A DNA stretch of 64,000 nucleotides from Streptomyces sp. SJL17-4 (GCF_036826855.1 NZ_CP104578.1:372001-436000), one strand, 5' to 3'; counted from the stretch's first letter, positions 1-8,738 are shown. Numbers and translations are program-made. The notes: a model not told the origin generated them from the sequence alone.

Positions 1-278
1 GCGGCGACCATGTCGGAGATCTCCGCGTCGGTCAGCATCCACACGCCGCTGCCCTGGCTGATCCGGTGCACCGGCACGTCGAGCCGCTCGGCCTCCGCCA
101 GGACCACGGCCAGCGCCTCGGGGCCCTCGCAGGACGGAATCTCGGTGCGCCAGCGACCACCACCGGGGAAGGTGTGGGGCGAGGCGTCGGCGGGCGCCGG
201 GGCGGGCGCGCTCAGGCCGAGCGCGGCGAGCGCCTGCTCGGCGGGCCGGCGGGAGGTCGGAGAAGAAGCGTCGGTCAC
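1..278 (-). CDS. Hypothetical protein, N-terminal part (runs off left edge)
   Basis: Only the first 92 codons are inside the window. The GTG start at 278 is preceded by AAGGA six bases upstream, a good ribosome-binding site. The first 38 residues or so are rich in Ala, Pro and Ser and look disordered; a folded-looking part follows with the segments RWRTEIPSCEGPEAL and VHRISQGSGVWMLTDAEI. From memory this style of sequence belongs to a conserved actinobacterial family sometimes labelled U32-like peptidase, but I cannot confirm that without the rest of the gene, so no function is assigned. Its upstream region carries two pairs of TCGAAC hexamers. Confidence 0.6.
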   Translation of the reverse strand, partial: MTDASSPTSRRPAEQALAALGLSAPAPAPADASPHTFPGGGRWRTEIPSCEGPEALAVVLAEAERLDVPVHRISQGSGVWMLTDAEISDMVA

Positions 279-535
279 GGACCGTCCTTCATGTTCGATA
301 TGTCGGCCATTGTTCGAGACGGTGGATACGGGCGGCACAGATGCTCGTGCGCGGCCGAAGTGGGCCTGGGTGTTCGAGATTTCGTCAGCGGTTCGAAATT
401 CTGGCGTGACAGTAGGGAGGCCGCGCGAGGGGCGTCAAGAGGTCGTACAGGTACGGGCCGGCGCGAGGATGACGGCGCAAGGGGGGACGGCGCGAGGGGG
501 ACGGCGCACGGCCACGCGAACGGCGACACGCGAAG
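279..535. other. Intergenic region with repeated hexamers, no gene seen
   Basis: This stretch lies between the start of the partial left-edge gene and the terminator of the small gene that ends at 609. Neither strand has an ORF with convincing start and codon usage. The only structure I see is the set of GTTCGA/TCGAAC hexamers between 293 and 396. Confidence 0.5.
293..396 (-). promoter_or_regulatory. Two pairs of TCGAAC hexamers upstream of the left-edge gene
   Basis: GTTCGA occurs on the plus strand at 293-298, 312-317, 372-377 and 391-396. Within each pair the repeats are exactly 19 bases apart, and both pairs lie upstream of the GTG start at 278. As direct repeats they would read TCGAAC-N13-TCGAAC in the direction of that gene. 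The exact spacing suggests a regulator-binding site, but the protein is unknown. They are not arranged as the inverted TCGAAC-N4-GTTCGA SOS box. Confidence 0.35.
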
Positions 536-562
536 GGCCCGCCCCGGAGGACGGGGCGGGCC
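536..562 (-). terminator. Stem-loop terminator behind the small gene at 609-818
   Basis: GGCCCGCCCC at 536-545 pairs perfectly with GGGGCGGGCC at 553-562 around a seven-base loop. It sits 46 bases after the stop of the minus-strand small gene. There is no U-tract, which is usual in Streptomyces. Confidence 0.55.
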
Positions 563-608
563 GCTGGGTCGCAGGCGTCGTGGGTGGGTTGTCGGTCGTT
601 CCGCGGGG

Positions 609-818
609 TCAGCCGCGCTTCTCGGTCTGTTCCTCCCGTCCCACTCCGGGACGGGAGCGCTTGTCGTGGTGGCCGTCGGCGCCTTCCAGGTCGGTGTCGC
701 CGGCGCGGCCCTTCACCGCCTCCTCGGCGGTCTTCCGCGCCTCCCGGTCACCGCTCTCGCCCTCCGCGTCCGCCGGCGTGGTTCGGGCGGCGCGACGCCG
801 CCGCTCGTGCTCCTTCAC
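609..818 (-). CDS. Small highly charged protein, unknown function (69 aa)
   Basis: The GTG start at 818 has a strong ribosome-binding site, AAAGGAG, placed six bases upstream, which is the main reason for calling it real. The product is dominated by Glu, Arg, Asp, Lys and Gly, begins KEHERRRRAARTTPAD, has no hydrophobic segment and ends in a basic-acidic tail. Such a composition fits a disordered cytoplasmic protein. It is followed by a good stem-loop at 536-562. A possible 25-codon ORF ends 35 bases upstream and could be in the same transcript. I do not recognise a family. Confidence 0.5.
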   Translation of the reverse strand: MKEHERRRRAARTTPADAEGESGDREARKTAEEAVKGRAGDTDLEGADGHHDKRSRPGVGREEQTEKRG

Positions 819-853
819 AGGGGCTCCTTTCCTCGTGCTCCGCGAGGCGGGCA

Positions 854-931
854 TCATCCGGGGGCGGTCTCGCACACGCTCTCCGGGTCCGCCAGGCACG
901 TGTCCCACTCCTCGGAGCCCACGTCCTCCAC
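854..931 (-). CDS. Possible 25-residue peptide
   Basis: A GTG at 931 has AAGGGAG nine bases upstream and opens a 25-codon frame whose product is acidic and contains two cysteines eight residues apart (EEWDTCLADPESVCE). It ends 35 bases before the start of the small gene at 818, so the two could be co-transcribed. No modifying enzyme, transporter or toxin partner is adjacent. It could equally be chance: the only support is the ribosome-binding site, the position and a composition unlike the Arg/Pro-rich shadow frames around it. Confidence 0.3.
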   Translation of the reverse strand: MEDVGSEEWDTCLADPESVCETAPG

Positions 932-1117
932 CTCGGGCAGCTCCCTTGCGCCTACCCCGCCTCCCCCTCCCCATGCCGCACGTTCGGGCCACGGGGCGCA
1001 TCGGCCGCTGGGTGGGTGCGGCTGTCCGCCCGTGGGCGGGTGGGGCCAGTGGGATAGCGTGCGGTGGTTGGTTCGCAGGTGCGACGCCCGCGCACGAGCG
1101 CGGGAGCAGGGGTGAGG

Positions 1118-2185
1118 ATGAGTGATTCGGCGTGGGCCCGGTTCCGGCGGCACCGGTGGCTGCCACAGGCCGCGCTGGTCCTGCTGCTCGTGGCGCTGAC
1201 GGCGGGCTTCCTCCTGGTACGGGCCGAGCAGCGCGACCGGCACAACGAGGACGCGCTGGCCCGGGCCTGCGGCGGGGCGCTGCCCCGGAAGGACACGGCG
1301 GAGCTGCTGGCCGACGACGCCTGGTGGACGCTGCGGACCGGTCCGGGGCCGCGGGGCCTCGTGTCGTGCACCCTCGGCGGGGACGGTGAAGGTGACCCGT
1401 GGCTCACCGTGACGGCGGAGCCGGTCCTGGACCCGCCGCTCAAGGGCGTCCGGGTGGAGCACATCGTGGGCCGCACCGCGTACGAGGACATGCCCGACTG
1501 GGCCGAGGAGCACAAGCGGGCGGACCAGCTCGTCACGGTCCCCTGTCCGAACGGCCTGCCGGGGTACGCCCGCCCGGTCACGTCCTTCCGTGTCCACGCG
1601 TCCACGGACAGCCCGGCGACCGAGTGGCTCGGCGGGCTCGTCGCCGCCGTCGCCGAGGACGTACGCGCCGAGGGGCGCTGCGGCGGGGCCCCGGTGCGCG
1701 ACACCGACGTACGGCCCGTGTCGCCGTCCCCTCAGGACCCGGCGCCGGACGCGCCCCCGTCGGAGTGCGCCTGGTTCCGCCCGGCGCTGCTCGGCCCCGC
1801 CCTGAAGGGCGCCGAGCAGTCGTCCCACGGGTCCACGCACGCCTGGGCCAGGGCCTGTTCCACGACCCTCTCGAAGCCGGGCGGCGGCATGGTGGTGAGC
1901 TCCGCGAGCTGGTGGGGCGAGGTGTTGCCGGAGGTGCGTACGGAGTACGGGCGCGAGCTCGCCCAGGCCGGGCGCGGCGAAGGGCCGGCGGCCGGCGCGA
2001 AGACGTACGAGCTCGCCGTCTGGGCCGAGGCCCGGTGCGCCGGCGGCCGGACCCTGCACCGCCTCGGCCTGGAGGGAGCCGACCGCGATCTGCTCCTCGC
2101 CCGCGCCGACTCGCTTCTCGCGCGCTATCTGGACGCGTCGGGCGACTGCGGTGACACGAAGGTGCTCGGAAAGGTGTGGGGATGA
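1118..2185 (+). CDS. Membrane-anchored cysteine-rich extracytoplasmic protein (first of a pair)
   Basis: The 355-residue product has a short basic N-terminus, one transmembrane segment at about residues 14-33 (LPQAALVLLLVALTAGFLLV), and a long domain expected outside the membrane. Eight cysteines are spread along that domain in two sets of four, with similar surroundings such as RACGG, SCTLGG, RCAGG and SGDCG, which suggests an internal duplication held by disulfide bonds. An ATG at 1118 is chosen; a GTG at 1112 is in frame and also possible. The stop overlaps the ATG of the next gene by four bases, and the neighbour has the same architecture. No known family is recognised; a lipoprotein signal is absent. 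Confidence 0.75.
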   Translation: MSDSAWARFRRHRWLPQAALVLLLVALTAGFLLVRAEQRDRHNEDALARACGGALPRKDTAELLADDAWWTLRTGPGPRGLVSCTLGGDGEGDPWLTVTAEPVLDPPLKGVRVEHIVGRTAYEDMPDWAEEHKRADQLVTVPCPNGLPGYARPVTSFRVHASTDSPATEWLGGLVAAVAEDVRAEGRCGGAPVRDTDVRPVSPSPQDPAPDAPPSECAWFRPALLGPALKGAEQSSHGSTHAWARACSTTLSKPGGGMVVSSASWWGEVLPEVRTEYGRELAQAGRGEGPAAGAKTYELAVWAEARCAGGRTLHRLGLEGADRDLLLARADSLLARYLDASGDCGDTKVLGKVWG

Positions 2186-3321
2186 CCGAGAAGACGGAGA
2201 AGAACGAAGAGACCGCTGAGACCGCGGGGACCCAGGAGCGGGAACCGGACCGGCTCCTCCGGCACCGACGCCGCCGGCGGATACAGCTCGCGGCCGTGGT
2301 GGCGGGCGGCGCGGTCCTGGCGGCGGGCGGTCTGTTCTGGCTGTCCGGCGGTCTCCAGGCCTGGCTCGACGACCGCGCCCTGGACTCGGCGTGCGACGGC
2401 ACCCTGGCGGCCGGTCCCGTGCGGGAGCTCGTGGGCGGGGCCCAGGTCACGGCGGAGACGAGGACGGGCAGGGACTTCTGGCAGTGCCGGGTGAGCGAGG
2501 CCGACGAGGAGTACGAGGAGGACGGCCGGATCGACCTGCGCGTGACGGTGAGTGACGCACGGGACCGGGCACCCCTGCTGGAGGCGGCGGGCACCGACGC
2601 GCCCCTGGGCCACGGATGGACCGGCGGCTTCGCGTTCGATCCCGACCGGGAGCGGCGGGGCGAGGCGACCGCCAGTGTCCTGCTCGACTGCGGCGGCACC
2701 CGGGACGGCGGAATCGTCGCCGAGGTCCGCGCCAGGATGGACCGGGCCGACTTCGGCCGCCCGGAGGCGCGGGCGGGGCTCACCGCGGTGCTGACGCGGA
2801 CGGCGACGGCCTACGCCCGGCAGGAGGGGTGCGAGGTCACCGAGGGCGAGCCGGTCCGGAAGGTCGGCACCTCCGTGAACGCCTGGGACCACAAGCCCTT
2901 CGCCTCGGTCTCGGGCAGCTGCGCCGGCATCGTTGACCCGCGGACCGCCGCCCGCTGGGGCGTCCGGACGGCCGTCGAGACCGCGCCGGGACCGAAGCCG
3001 GTCGAGGGCTGCACGCTGGGCGGACTGCGGGGCGCACCGCTCTACACGTTCACCGCGTCGTACGGCCCCGCGCTGGAGTGGAGCGCACGGGAACGCCTCG
3101 AAGAACTGGCCGAACGGCCGGCGGGCGATGCCCCGGACGGCCGCTACGTCCTGTGGGCCGACTGCGGCACGACGGAACGCGCCGCCTACGTGGTCGCCCC
3201 CGCGGGCGGCGGACGCGGTCGCTCCCCCCTGGCCCTCGACCACACGGGCCTCCGCACCGCCCTGTCGGCCTTCGCCGAACGCTCGGCGCACACCCACCGC
3301 TGCACGCTCACCGCCGACTGA
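2182..3321 (+). CDS. Membrane-anchored cysteine-rich extracytoplasmic protein (second of a pair)
   Basis: This 379-residue protein begins at an ATG that overlaps the upstream stop (ATGA), so it is translationally coupled to its neighbour. It has a charged N-terminal tail of about 40 residues rich in Glu and Thr, a transmembrane segment near residues 35-55, then an extracytoplasmic domain with eight cysteines (SACDG, QCRVS, DCGGT, GCEVT, SCAGI, GCTLGG, ADCGT, RCTLT). The order and spacing of cysteines mirror the upstream gene, so the two are tandem paralogues. They probably act together at the cell surface. Role unknown. Confidence 0.75.
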   Translation: MTEKTEKNEETAETAGTQEREPDRLLRHRRRRRIQLAAVVAGGAVLAAGGLFWLSGGLQAWLDDRALDSACDGTLAAGPVRELVGGAQVTAETRTGRDFWQCRVSEADEEYEEDGRIDLRVTVSDARDRAPLLEAAGTDAPLGHGWTGGFAFDPDRERRGEATASVLLDCGGTRDGGIVAEVRARMDRADFGRPEARAGLTAVLTRTATAYARQEGCEVTEGEPVRKVGTSVNAWDHKPFASVSGSCAGIVDPRTAARWGVRTAVETAPGPKPVEGCTLGGLRGAPLYTFTASYGPALEWSARERLEELAERPAGDAPDGRYVLWADCGTTERAAYVVAPAGGGRGRSPLALDHTGLRTALSAFAERSAHTHRCTLTAD

Positions 3322-3437
3322 CCGTCTCCGCTGGTCTCGTGCCGCCCCGACCAGCGACGACGGGGAGCACGGCTGCCGTGTCAGTCCGCTGAAGTAGGCT
3401 TCCCGTCACCGCACACCGACTCGGAGGATCAAGAGCG

Positions 3438-4946
3438 TTGACCGGCCTGTCTGCCTTCCCGCTGCCCTTTCAAGCTTCCCGTTCGATTTCGTTCGCGACA
3501 CCCCGAACTCTGCGGGAACTTCAGATGATGCAGCTCAGCGCACACCTTCGGGCGAAGCCGGGGTGGTTCGAGAAGATGAACGACGCCGACGTCGTCGCCA
3601 GGTGGACACAAGAAGCGATCGCCCAGGGCCTCACCGAAGCCCAGGTTCGCTATGTGCTTGACGAACTCGTGCACTACGCCGCGCTGCGGGACCGGCGAAC
3701 CGGCGTCGAGGTGTCCGCCGTCGACGGGGTGTGGCAGTCGGACACGCTGATCGACGACACGCTCAGGGCCCGGCTGCGCGAGGCGGTCGAGGTTCTGGAG
3801 CAGGTCCCCGCAGCAGATCAGGACTGGCATCCCGGATCCGACGGCCAGGTACTGGATCTGGTCCATCCCTCACTGTTCTGCCTGGTGAGGGAGGCGAGCG
3901 GGGCGCCCGAAGAAGCGTGGCGGAACCCTGCGAACCACTACGCGAAGTACGAGTTCTCGGAGAAGTTCCAGTGGCTGCCCACGGAGGTCGACGTCAGTGA
4001 CGACGGCGCCGTCGCCTTCCGTTCGTACGTCAACAACGTTCACCCCGAGGCGCATCGCGAGCTGACCGCCGTCCTGCCGGATCTGTTCGCGCGCATGCGC
4101 CCGCTGCTGGAGAACGTGCTCACCGATCTGCGCCATCCGCGGCCCCTGCGGATCCAGGCCGATCCTTGGGGATGGTACGACTCGGAGCCGCAGCAGCCGG
4201 ACAAGTCCTCCTACAGCGACGACGCAGCCTACGAAGAGGCCCTCGACGCGTGGGAAAAGGCGCAGGACGACTGGTGGGAGAACCGCCGCCCGGTCATCCC
4301 GGACGCCCCGGCCTTCACCGCGCCCCAGGTGCCCGACGCATCCGACCGAGTCGACCTGCGCGGCCGCCGCCTCCAGGTCATCGTCAAGCTCGCCACCATT
4401 CACCTCACCCCGGACAAGCCCGAGTACCAGGGCGGTTCCTGGCACGTCGAGGGGATGATGAACGAGCGCATCGTCTCGACCGGCATCTACTACTGGGACA
4501 GCGAGAACATCACCGAGAGCCGGCTGAGTTTCCGGGCGGCACTCGACGACCCGGACTACGAGCAGAACGACGACAACGGTCTTCGTGACGTCTACGGCCT
4601 GGAGAACGAGGACGCTCTGAACCAGATATTCGGATCGGCGTCGACCCCGGCGGGCCGCTGCCTGGCGTTCCCGAACATCCTTCAGCACCGCGTCGGTTCG
4701 TTCCGCCTCACGGATCCCTCCCGGGCGGGACATCGCAAGATTCTCGCGTTCTTCCTGGTCGACCCGTCGGAACGGATCGTCTCGACAGCCGATGTACCAC
4801 CGCAGCAGCCGTGGTCCGACACCTCGACCATGACGCTCGAGCAGGCCAAGGACTTCCGCGAACAGCTCATGCGGGAACGCAAGTTCTTCGTGGACGAACA
4901 CAACGAGCAGCTCTACGAGCGGGAGTTCTCCCTCTGCGAGCACTGA
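3438..4946 (+). CDS. DUF4246 family protein
   Basis: The 502-residue product resembles the DUF4246 family, known mainly from fungi and sporadically in actinomycetes; its reaction is not established. Supporting segments are the opening AHLRAKPGWFEKMNDADVV, the central DLRGRRLQVIVKLATIHLTP, the GGSWHVEGMMNERIVSTGIYYWD block and AFPNILQHRVGSFRLTD near the C-terminus. HVEG...(H) residues in the latter two blocks are reminiscent of a 2-oxoglutarate/iron oxygenase fold, which is only an inference. The TTG at 3438 is chosen because GGAGG lies ten bases upstream; an ATG at 3526 would shorten it by about 29 residues. The gene stands alone. Confidence 0.7.
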   Translation: MTGLSAFPLPFQASRSISFATPRTLRELQMMQLSAHLRAKPGWFEKMNDADVVARWTQEAIAQGLTEAQVRYVLDELVHYAALRDRRTGVEVSAVDGVWQSDTLIDDTLRARLREAVEVLEQVPAADQDWHPGSDGQVLDLVHPSLFCLVREASGAPEEAWRNPANHYAKYEFSEKFQWLPTEVDVSDDGAVAFRSYVNNVHPEAHRELTAVLPDLFARMRPLLENVLTDLRHPRPLRIQADPWGWYDSEPQQPDKSSYSDDAAYEEALDAWEKAQDDWWENRRPVIPDAPAFTAPQVPDASDRVDLRGRRLQVIVKLATIHLTPDKPEYQGGSWHVEGMMNERIVSTGIYYWDSENITESRLSFRAALDDPDYEQNDDNGLRDVYGLENEDALNQIFGSASTPAGRCLAFPNILQHRVGSFRLTDPSRAGHRKILAFFLVDPSERIVSTADVPPQQPWSDTSTMTLEQAKDFREQLMRERKFFVDEHNEQLYEREFSLCEH

Positions 4947-5220
4947 ACATCCTCCAGCCTGGGTACCTGCGGGTCCGGAGGGCGTGGAGGCTCTGGACGA
5001 GGCCGTCGCTGATCTCGGAGTCGGAGCTCGCTGAGGGAAGGCGCGGCGGTCGAGCCGGCCCGCGTCGATCTACGGCGGCGCCTCGTCCGGGCGCCTCCGC
5101 TCCGAGCGGTGCCGGGTCATCCATTCGTACGACAGCACGGGCACGCCCCCGAGAAACCACGCAGAGTGGATCCCGACGCCGAGACGGGTAGGTGGCGATG
5201 CCGACTCATACGATCCGCCG

Positions 5221-6504
5221 GTGCTCGCGCGGAGCATGCGATCGAGCCCCGTCATGTCCGGGCCGCCGATGACCACGGTGGGCACGGGGCACTCGGCCGA
5301 ACGTGTCGTCCGCCCTCGGCGGGCCTTGCGCGCCGGCATCACGCACGCGGTGGCCGTCGGCGTGGCGGTCGTACTCGGCATCCTGCTGCCCGCGATCGGC
5401 GGCGGCTCCCGGGTCGCCGCCGACCGCGCCGTGGCGGTGCTGAACGTGCTCGGCGTCGGCGTCCTCAGCGTCACCACCCTGATCTTCTCGCTGATGTTCC
5501 TGGTCGTGCAGTGGGCCGCGGGCAACTTCAGTCATCGCCTCGCCCTGTTCCGCTCCGACCCGATGGTGTGGCGAGTGTTCGCCTTCGTCCTCGGAGTGCT
5601 GGTCTACTCCGTCACCGCGGTCCTGGCCATCGGCTCGCGTGCCACGGTGTCCGTGGCCGTGCCGATCGCCGCTCTGGCCATGGCTGCCGTCGCGTTCGTG
5701 CTCGTCCGCCGCCTCCAGCTCGTCGCACTGCGTTCGATCCAGCTGTCCCACGTCCTCGACGAGCTGCGTGACCGTGGCCTCCACGTACTCGACGTCTACT
5801 GTCCGCCGGGCGGTGCGCCGGACGCCCGGGAATCCGCACCGGGGGCGGTTCCGCCGCCCGAGTCCGCCACCGCGTCGGTCTCCTGGCGGGGTACCTCCGC
5901 ACTGGTCGAGCAGTTCAACCTGGTGCCGCTGGTCGCCGCTGCGCAGCGAGGGGACGCGGCTGTCGTCCTGCGGGTCAAGGTGGGAGACATCCTGTACCAC
6001 GGTGATGCCGTGGCCGACGTCCACCACGGCACGGTTCCGGAAGCCGAGGTCCTCAAGGCGGTCGTCGTCGGACCCGAGCGCACCTTCCACCAGGACCCCG
6101 TGCTCGCCTTCCGGCTGCTGTCCGACATCGGTCTGCGCGCGCTGTCCTCGGCGATCAACGACCCCGCCACCGCCGTACAGGCCCTGGACGCCATCGAGGA
6201 CCTCCTCCGCCATGCGGCTGCAGGACCGATCGCGCAGAAGACCCGGTCCATCACCGACGCATCCGGCACCGTGCGGGTGATCCTGCCGGTGGCCGACTGG
6301 GAGGGGCTCCTGCGGGTCGGTCTGGACGACATCCTCGCCATCGCACCCGGTATGCCGATGGTGCTCGCGCGCTGCCGGAAGCTTCTCGTCGGCGTGCTCT
6401 CCGTCGCCCCCGGCCACCTCCGCTCGGCGCTGGAGGAACGACTCGCGTGGACGGAACAACAGCTCACCGCCCGGCCCCCCTTCATGCGCGACGACGTCAG
6501 GTAG
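5221..6504 (+). CDS. DUF2254 family membrane protein
   Basis: The protein of about 427 residues has four predicted membrane segments in its first 170 residues (around 40-60, 77-100, 115-135 and 138-160) followed by a soluble domain of 250 residues. This layout and the segment LIFSLMFLVVQWAAGNFSHR match DUF2254, a family of unknown function. The C-terminal part contains SAINDPATAVQALD, a typical block of the family. The exact start is unclear: GTG 5221 gives the longest product, while ATG 5236, 5254 and 5269 are in frame and none has a convincing ribosome-binding site. It stands alone; the 270 bases upstream hold no gene I can support. Confidence 0.75.
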   Translation: MLARSMRSSPVMSGPPMTTVGTGHSAERVVRPRRALRAGITHAVAVGVAVVLGILLPAIGGGSRVAADRAVAVLNVLGVGVLSVTTLIFSLMFLVVQWAAGNFSHRLALFRSDPMVWRVFAFVLGVLVYSVTAVLAIGSRATVSVAVPIAALAMAAVAFVLVRRLQLVALRSIQLSHVLDELRDRGLHVLDVYCPPGGAPDARESAPGAVPPPESATASVSWRGTSALVEQFNLVPLVAAAQRGDAAVVLRVKVGDILYHGDAVADVHHGTVPEAEVLKAVVVGPERTFHQDPVLAFRLLSDIGLRALSSAINDPATAVQALDAIEDLLRHAAAGPIAQKTRSITDASGTVRVILPVADWEGLLRVGLDDILAIAPGMPMVLARCRKLLVGVLSVAPGHLRSALEERLAWTEQQLTARPPFMRDDVR

Positions 6505-6660
6505 TCCGTCCCGGCAACAGCCTCGTCCCGGAGCGGAATTCGCCCTCTCTCCGGTGCATGGGCGATGGGGCATGCTTGGTGGGGTCGCAGGGGCACGTGC
6601 ATGTGCGTGGGGCCCCTGCGGCCAGCGGCCCTTTCGACATTCGACCTTCGAGGATTGATC

Positions 6661-7533
6661 GTGAGCACACAGTCCGTCGCACGTCCGGCCGACGCCTCCG
6701 GCACCTTCGCCCTGGGTGGCGACCTAACGGTGAACCGTCTCGGTTACGGCGCCATGCAACTGACCGGCCCAGGCGTCTGGGGTGAACCCCGCGATCCGGA
6801 CGAGGCCGTCCGGGTCTTACGTCGAGCGGTCGAGCTGGGCGTCACCTTCATCGACACGGCGGACGCCTACGGCCCGTGCGTCAACGAGCAGCTGATCCGG
6901 AAGGCTCTGCACCCCTACGCCGATGACCTGGTCATCGCCACCAAGGGTGGCGTGACACGTCCGGGCCCGGACGACTGGCGGCCCGACGGCCGACCCGAGT
7001 TCCTGCGTGAGCGGGTGGAGCTGAGTCTGCGGCACCTGGGACTCGAGGTCATCGATCTGTACCAGCTCCACCGCATCGATCCCGACGTGCCGCCGGCCGA
7101 GCAGTTCGGTGCGTTGGCCGAGCTGCAGCAGGAGGGCAAGATCCGTCACCTCGGGCTGTCCGAGGTGACGGTCGAGCAGCTCAAGGAGGCCCGTACGCAC
7201 GTCGACATCGTGTCCGTGCAGAACCTCTACAACCTCGCGAACCGGTCGGCCGAGGACGTGCTCGCGTACGCCGAGGCCGAGAACATCGCCTTCATCCCGT
7301 GGTTCCCGATCGCCACGGGCGAACTCGCCCGACCGGGCGGACCGTTGGACGCCGCGTCCCGGCTGCACGGCGCGAGCCCCGCGCAGCTCGCCCTCGCCTG
7401 GCTCCTGCGCCGCTCCCCCGTGATGCTCCCGATACCGGGCACGTCCCGTGCCGCCCATCTGGAGGAGAACGTCGACGCCGCGCTGGTGCGACTCGACGAC
7501 GAGGAGTTCGAGGCCCTCACCGCCGCGGCCTGA
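6661..7533 (+). CDS. Aldo/keto reductase (contains a TTA codon)
   Basis: The 290-residue protein is a cytoplasmic NADPH-dependent oxidoreductase of the aldo/keto reductase superfamily. The catalytic tetrad is visible: D65 and Y70 in [11 protein letters not shown]95 in VIATKGG and H137 in LYQLHRID. The GTG start at 6661 is preceded by GAGGATTG. Codon 53 is TTA (6817-6819), so full expression should need the bldA tRNA. A perfect stem-loop follows the stop. Its substrate cannot be read from sequence; because it shares the TTA trait with the genes from 8952 to 18011 it might serve that pathway, but a DUF475 gene lies between. Confidence 0.85.
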   Translation: MSTQSVARPADASGTFALGGDLTVNRLGYGAMQLTGPGVWGEPRDPDEAVRVLRRAVELGVTFIDTADAYGPCVNEQLIRKALHPYADDLVIATKGGVTRPGPDDWRPDGRPEFLRERVELSLRHLGLEVIDLYQLHRIDPDVPPAEQFGALAELQQEGKIRHLGLSEVTVEQLKEARTHVDIVSVQNLYNLANRSAEDVLAYAEAENIAFIPWFPIATGELARPGGPLDAASRLHGASPAQLALAWLLRRSPVMLPIPGTSRAAHLEENVDAALVRLDDEEFEALTAAA

Positions 7534-7550
7534 GTGCCGCACCGCGTGAT

Positions 7551-7583
7551 CCGCCGGCGCGCGCCTCTGGCGCGCGCCGGCGG
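7551..7583. terminator. Bidirectional terminator between convergent genes
   Basis: CCGCCGGCGCGCGC at 7551-7564 pairs perfectly with 7570-7583 around a five-base loop. It lies between the stops of the aldo/keto reductase and the convergent DUF475 gene and can serve both. Confidence 0.7.
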
Positions 7584-7589
7584 TCCGGC

Positions 7590-8738
7590 TCAGACGCCGG
7601 AGGGCACCTCGGCCTTCTCGGTGGATCCCGTGTGTTCTCCCTCGCCCGCCGCCAGCCTGCGGTTGCGGCGGACGGAGGACCAGAAGGACCAGGCGATCAG
7701 GATGACACCGATGAGACCGGTGACCACCTCGGGGATCTGGTAGCGGATGGAGATCATGAGGATCACGGCCAGCGCGCCGATGGCGTAGTGGGCGCCGTGC
7801 TCCAGGTAGACGTAGTCGTCGAGGGTGCCCTGGCGGACCAGGTAGACCGTCAGGGACCGGACGTACATCGCGCCGATACCGAGGCCGAGCGACATCAGGA
7901 CGATGTCGTTGGTGATCGCGAAGGCGGCGATGACACCGTCGAAGGAGAAGGAGGCGTCGAGGACCTCCAGGTAGAGGAACATGAAGAACGCGGCCTTGCC
8001 GGCCATCACAATCGCGGGGACCTGCTTGCCGCTCCTCCGGGCCTCTTCCTCGGCCTCGTGCTCGCGCTCCTCCTCTTCCTCCAGCTTGTTCTCGAAGTAG
8101 CCGGAGAGACCGCCGACGACGAGGTACGTGATCAGGCCGAAGACGCCCGAGAGCAGGACGGTCGACGCCTTGTCGACGTGCGTGCCGCCGTGCTGGTGGG
8201 CCTGGGTCGCGAAGGTCATGGCGCTGATCGCCAGGACGACCAGGGCGATGCAGACCGACAGCATGTCGATCTTGCCGAGCTTGGCGAGCGGGCGCTCCAG
8301 CCAGCCGAGCCACTTGATGTCGCGGTCCTCGAAGATGAACTCGAGGAAGATCATCAGCAGGAACATCCCACCGAAGGCCGCGATCGACGGGTGGGCGTCG
8401 GTGACGAGCTGCTCGTAGCGCTCGGCGTCGTTGATCGCCAGATCGACGGCCTCGATGGGGCCGACCTTGGCACTGATCGCCACGATCACGACGGGGAAGA
8501 CCAGCCGCATGCCGAAGACGGCGATGAGCACACCGATGGTGAGGAAGATCTTCTGCCAGAAGGCATTCATCTTCTTCAGGATCCCGGCGTTGACCACCGC
8601 GTTGTCGAAGGACACCGAGATCTCGAGGATGGACAGGATCGCCACGATCCCGAAGGCCGCCCAACCCCCGTATATCACCGCCGCGACGAGGCCGAGCGCG
8701 GTCACCGCGAACGACCAGCCGAACGTCTTCAGAAGCAC
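7590..8738 (-). CDS. DUF475 / TerC-like integral membrane protein
   Basis: The 382-residue product has at least eight hydrophobic segments and matches the DUF475 family, which belongs with TerC, the membrane component linked to tellurite resistance and to metal-ion handling. Diagnostic blocks are the paired acidic membrane motifs ILEISVSFDNAVVNAG near residue 40 and EVLDASFSFDGVIAAF near residue 255, each putting Asp/Glu within the membrane, as expected of an ion-binding transporter. A highly charged Glu-rich loop lies near residues 205-225. In Streptomyces such genes often accompany TerD-type proteins, but none is adjacent here. The GTG start at 8738 has only a weak ribosome-binding site. 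Confidence 0.85.
   Translation of the reverse strand: MLLKTFGWSFAVTALGLVAAVIYGGWAAFGIVAILSILEISVSFDNAVVNAGILKKMNAFWQKIFLTIGVLIAVFGMRLVFPVVIVAISAKVGPIEAVDLAINDAERYEQLVTDAHPSIAAFGGMFLLMIFLEFIFEDRDIKWLGWLERPLAKLGKIDMLSVCIALVVLAISAMTFATQAHQHGGTHVDKASTVLLSGVFGLITYLVVGGLSGYFENKLEEEEEREHEAEEEARRSGKQVPAIVMAGKAAFFMFLYLEVLDASFSFDGVIAAFAITNDIVLMSLGLGIGAMYVRSLTVYLVRQGTLDDYVYLEHGAHYAIGALAVILMISIRYQIPEVVTGLIGVILIAWSFWSSVRRNRRLAAGEGEHTGSTEKAEVPSGV

Noticed and set aside
293..317. SOS (LexA) box
   Set aside because: The hexamers are direct repeats 19 bases apart, not the inverted TCGAAC-N4-GTTCGA arrangement.
4947..5220. Small genes between the DUF4246 and DUF2254 genes
   Set aside because: Several frames are open on both strands, but none has a ribosome-binding site, a start and a plausible composition together.
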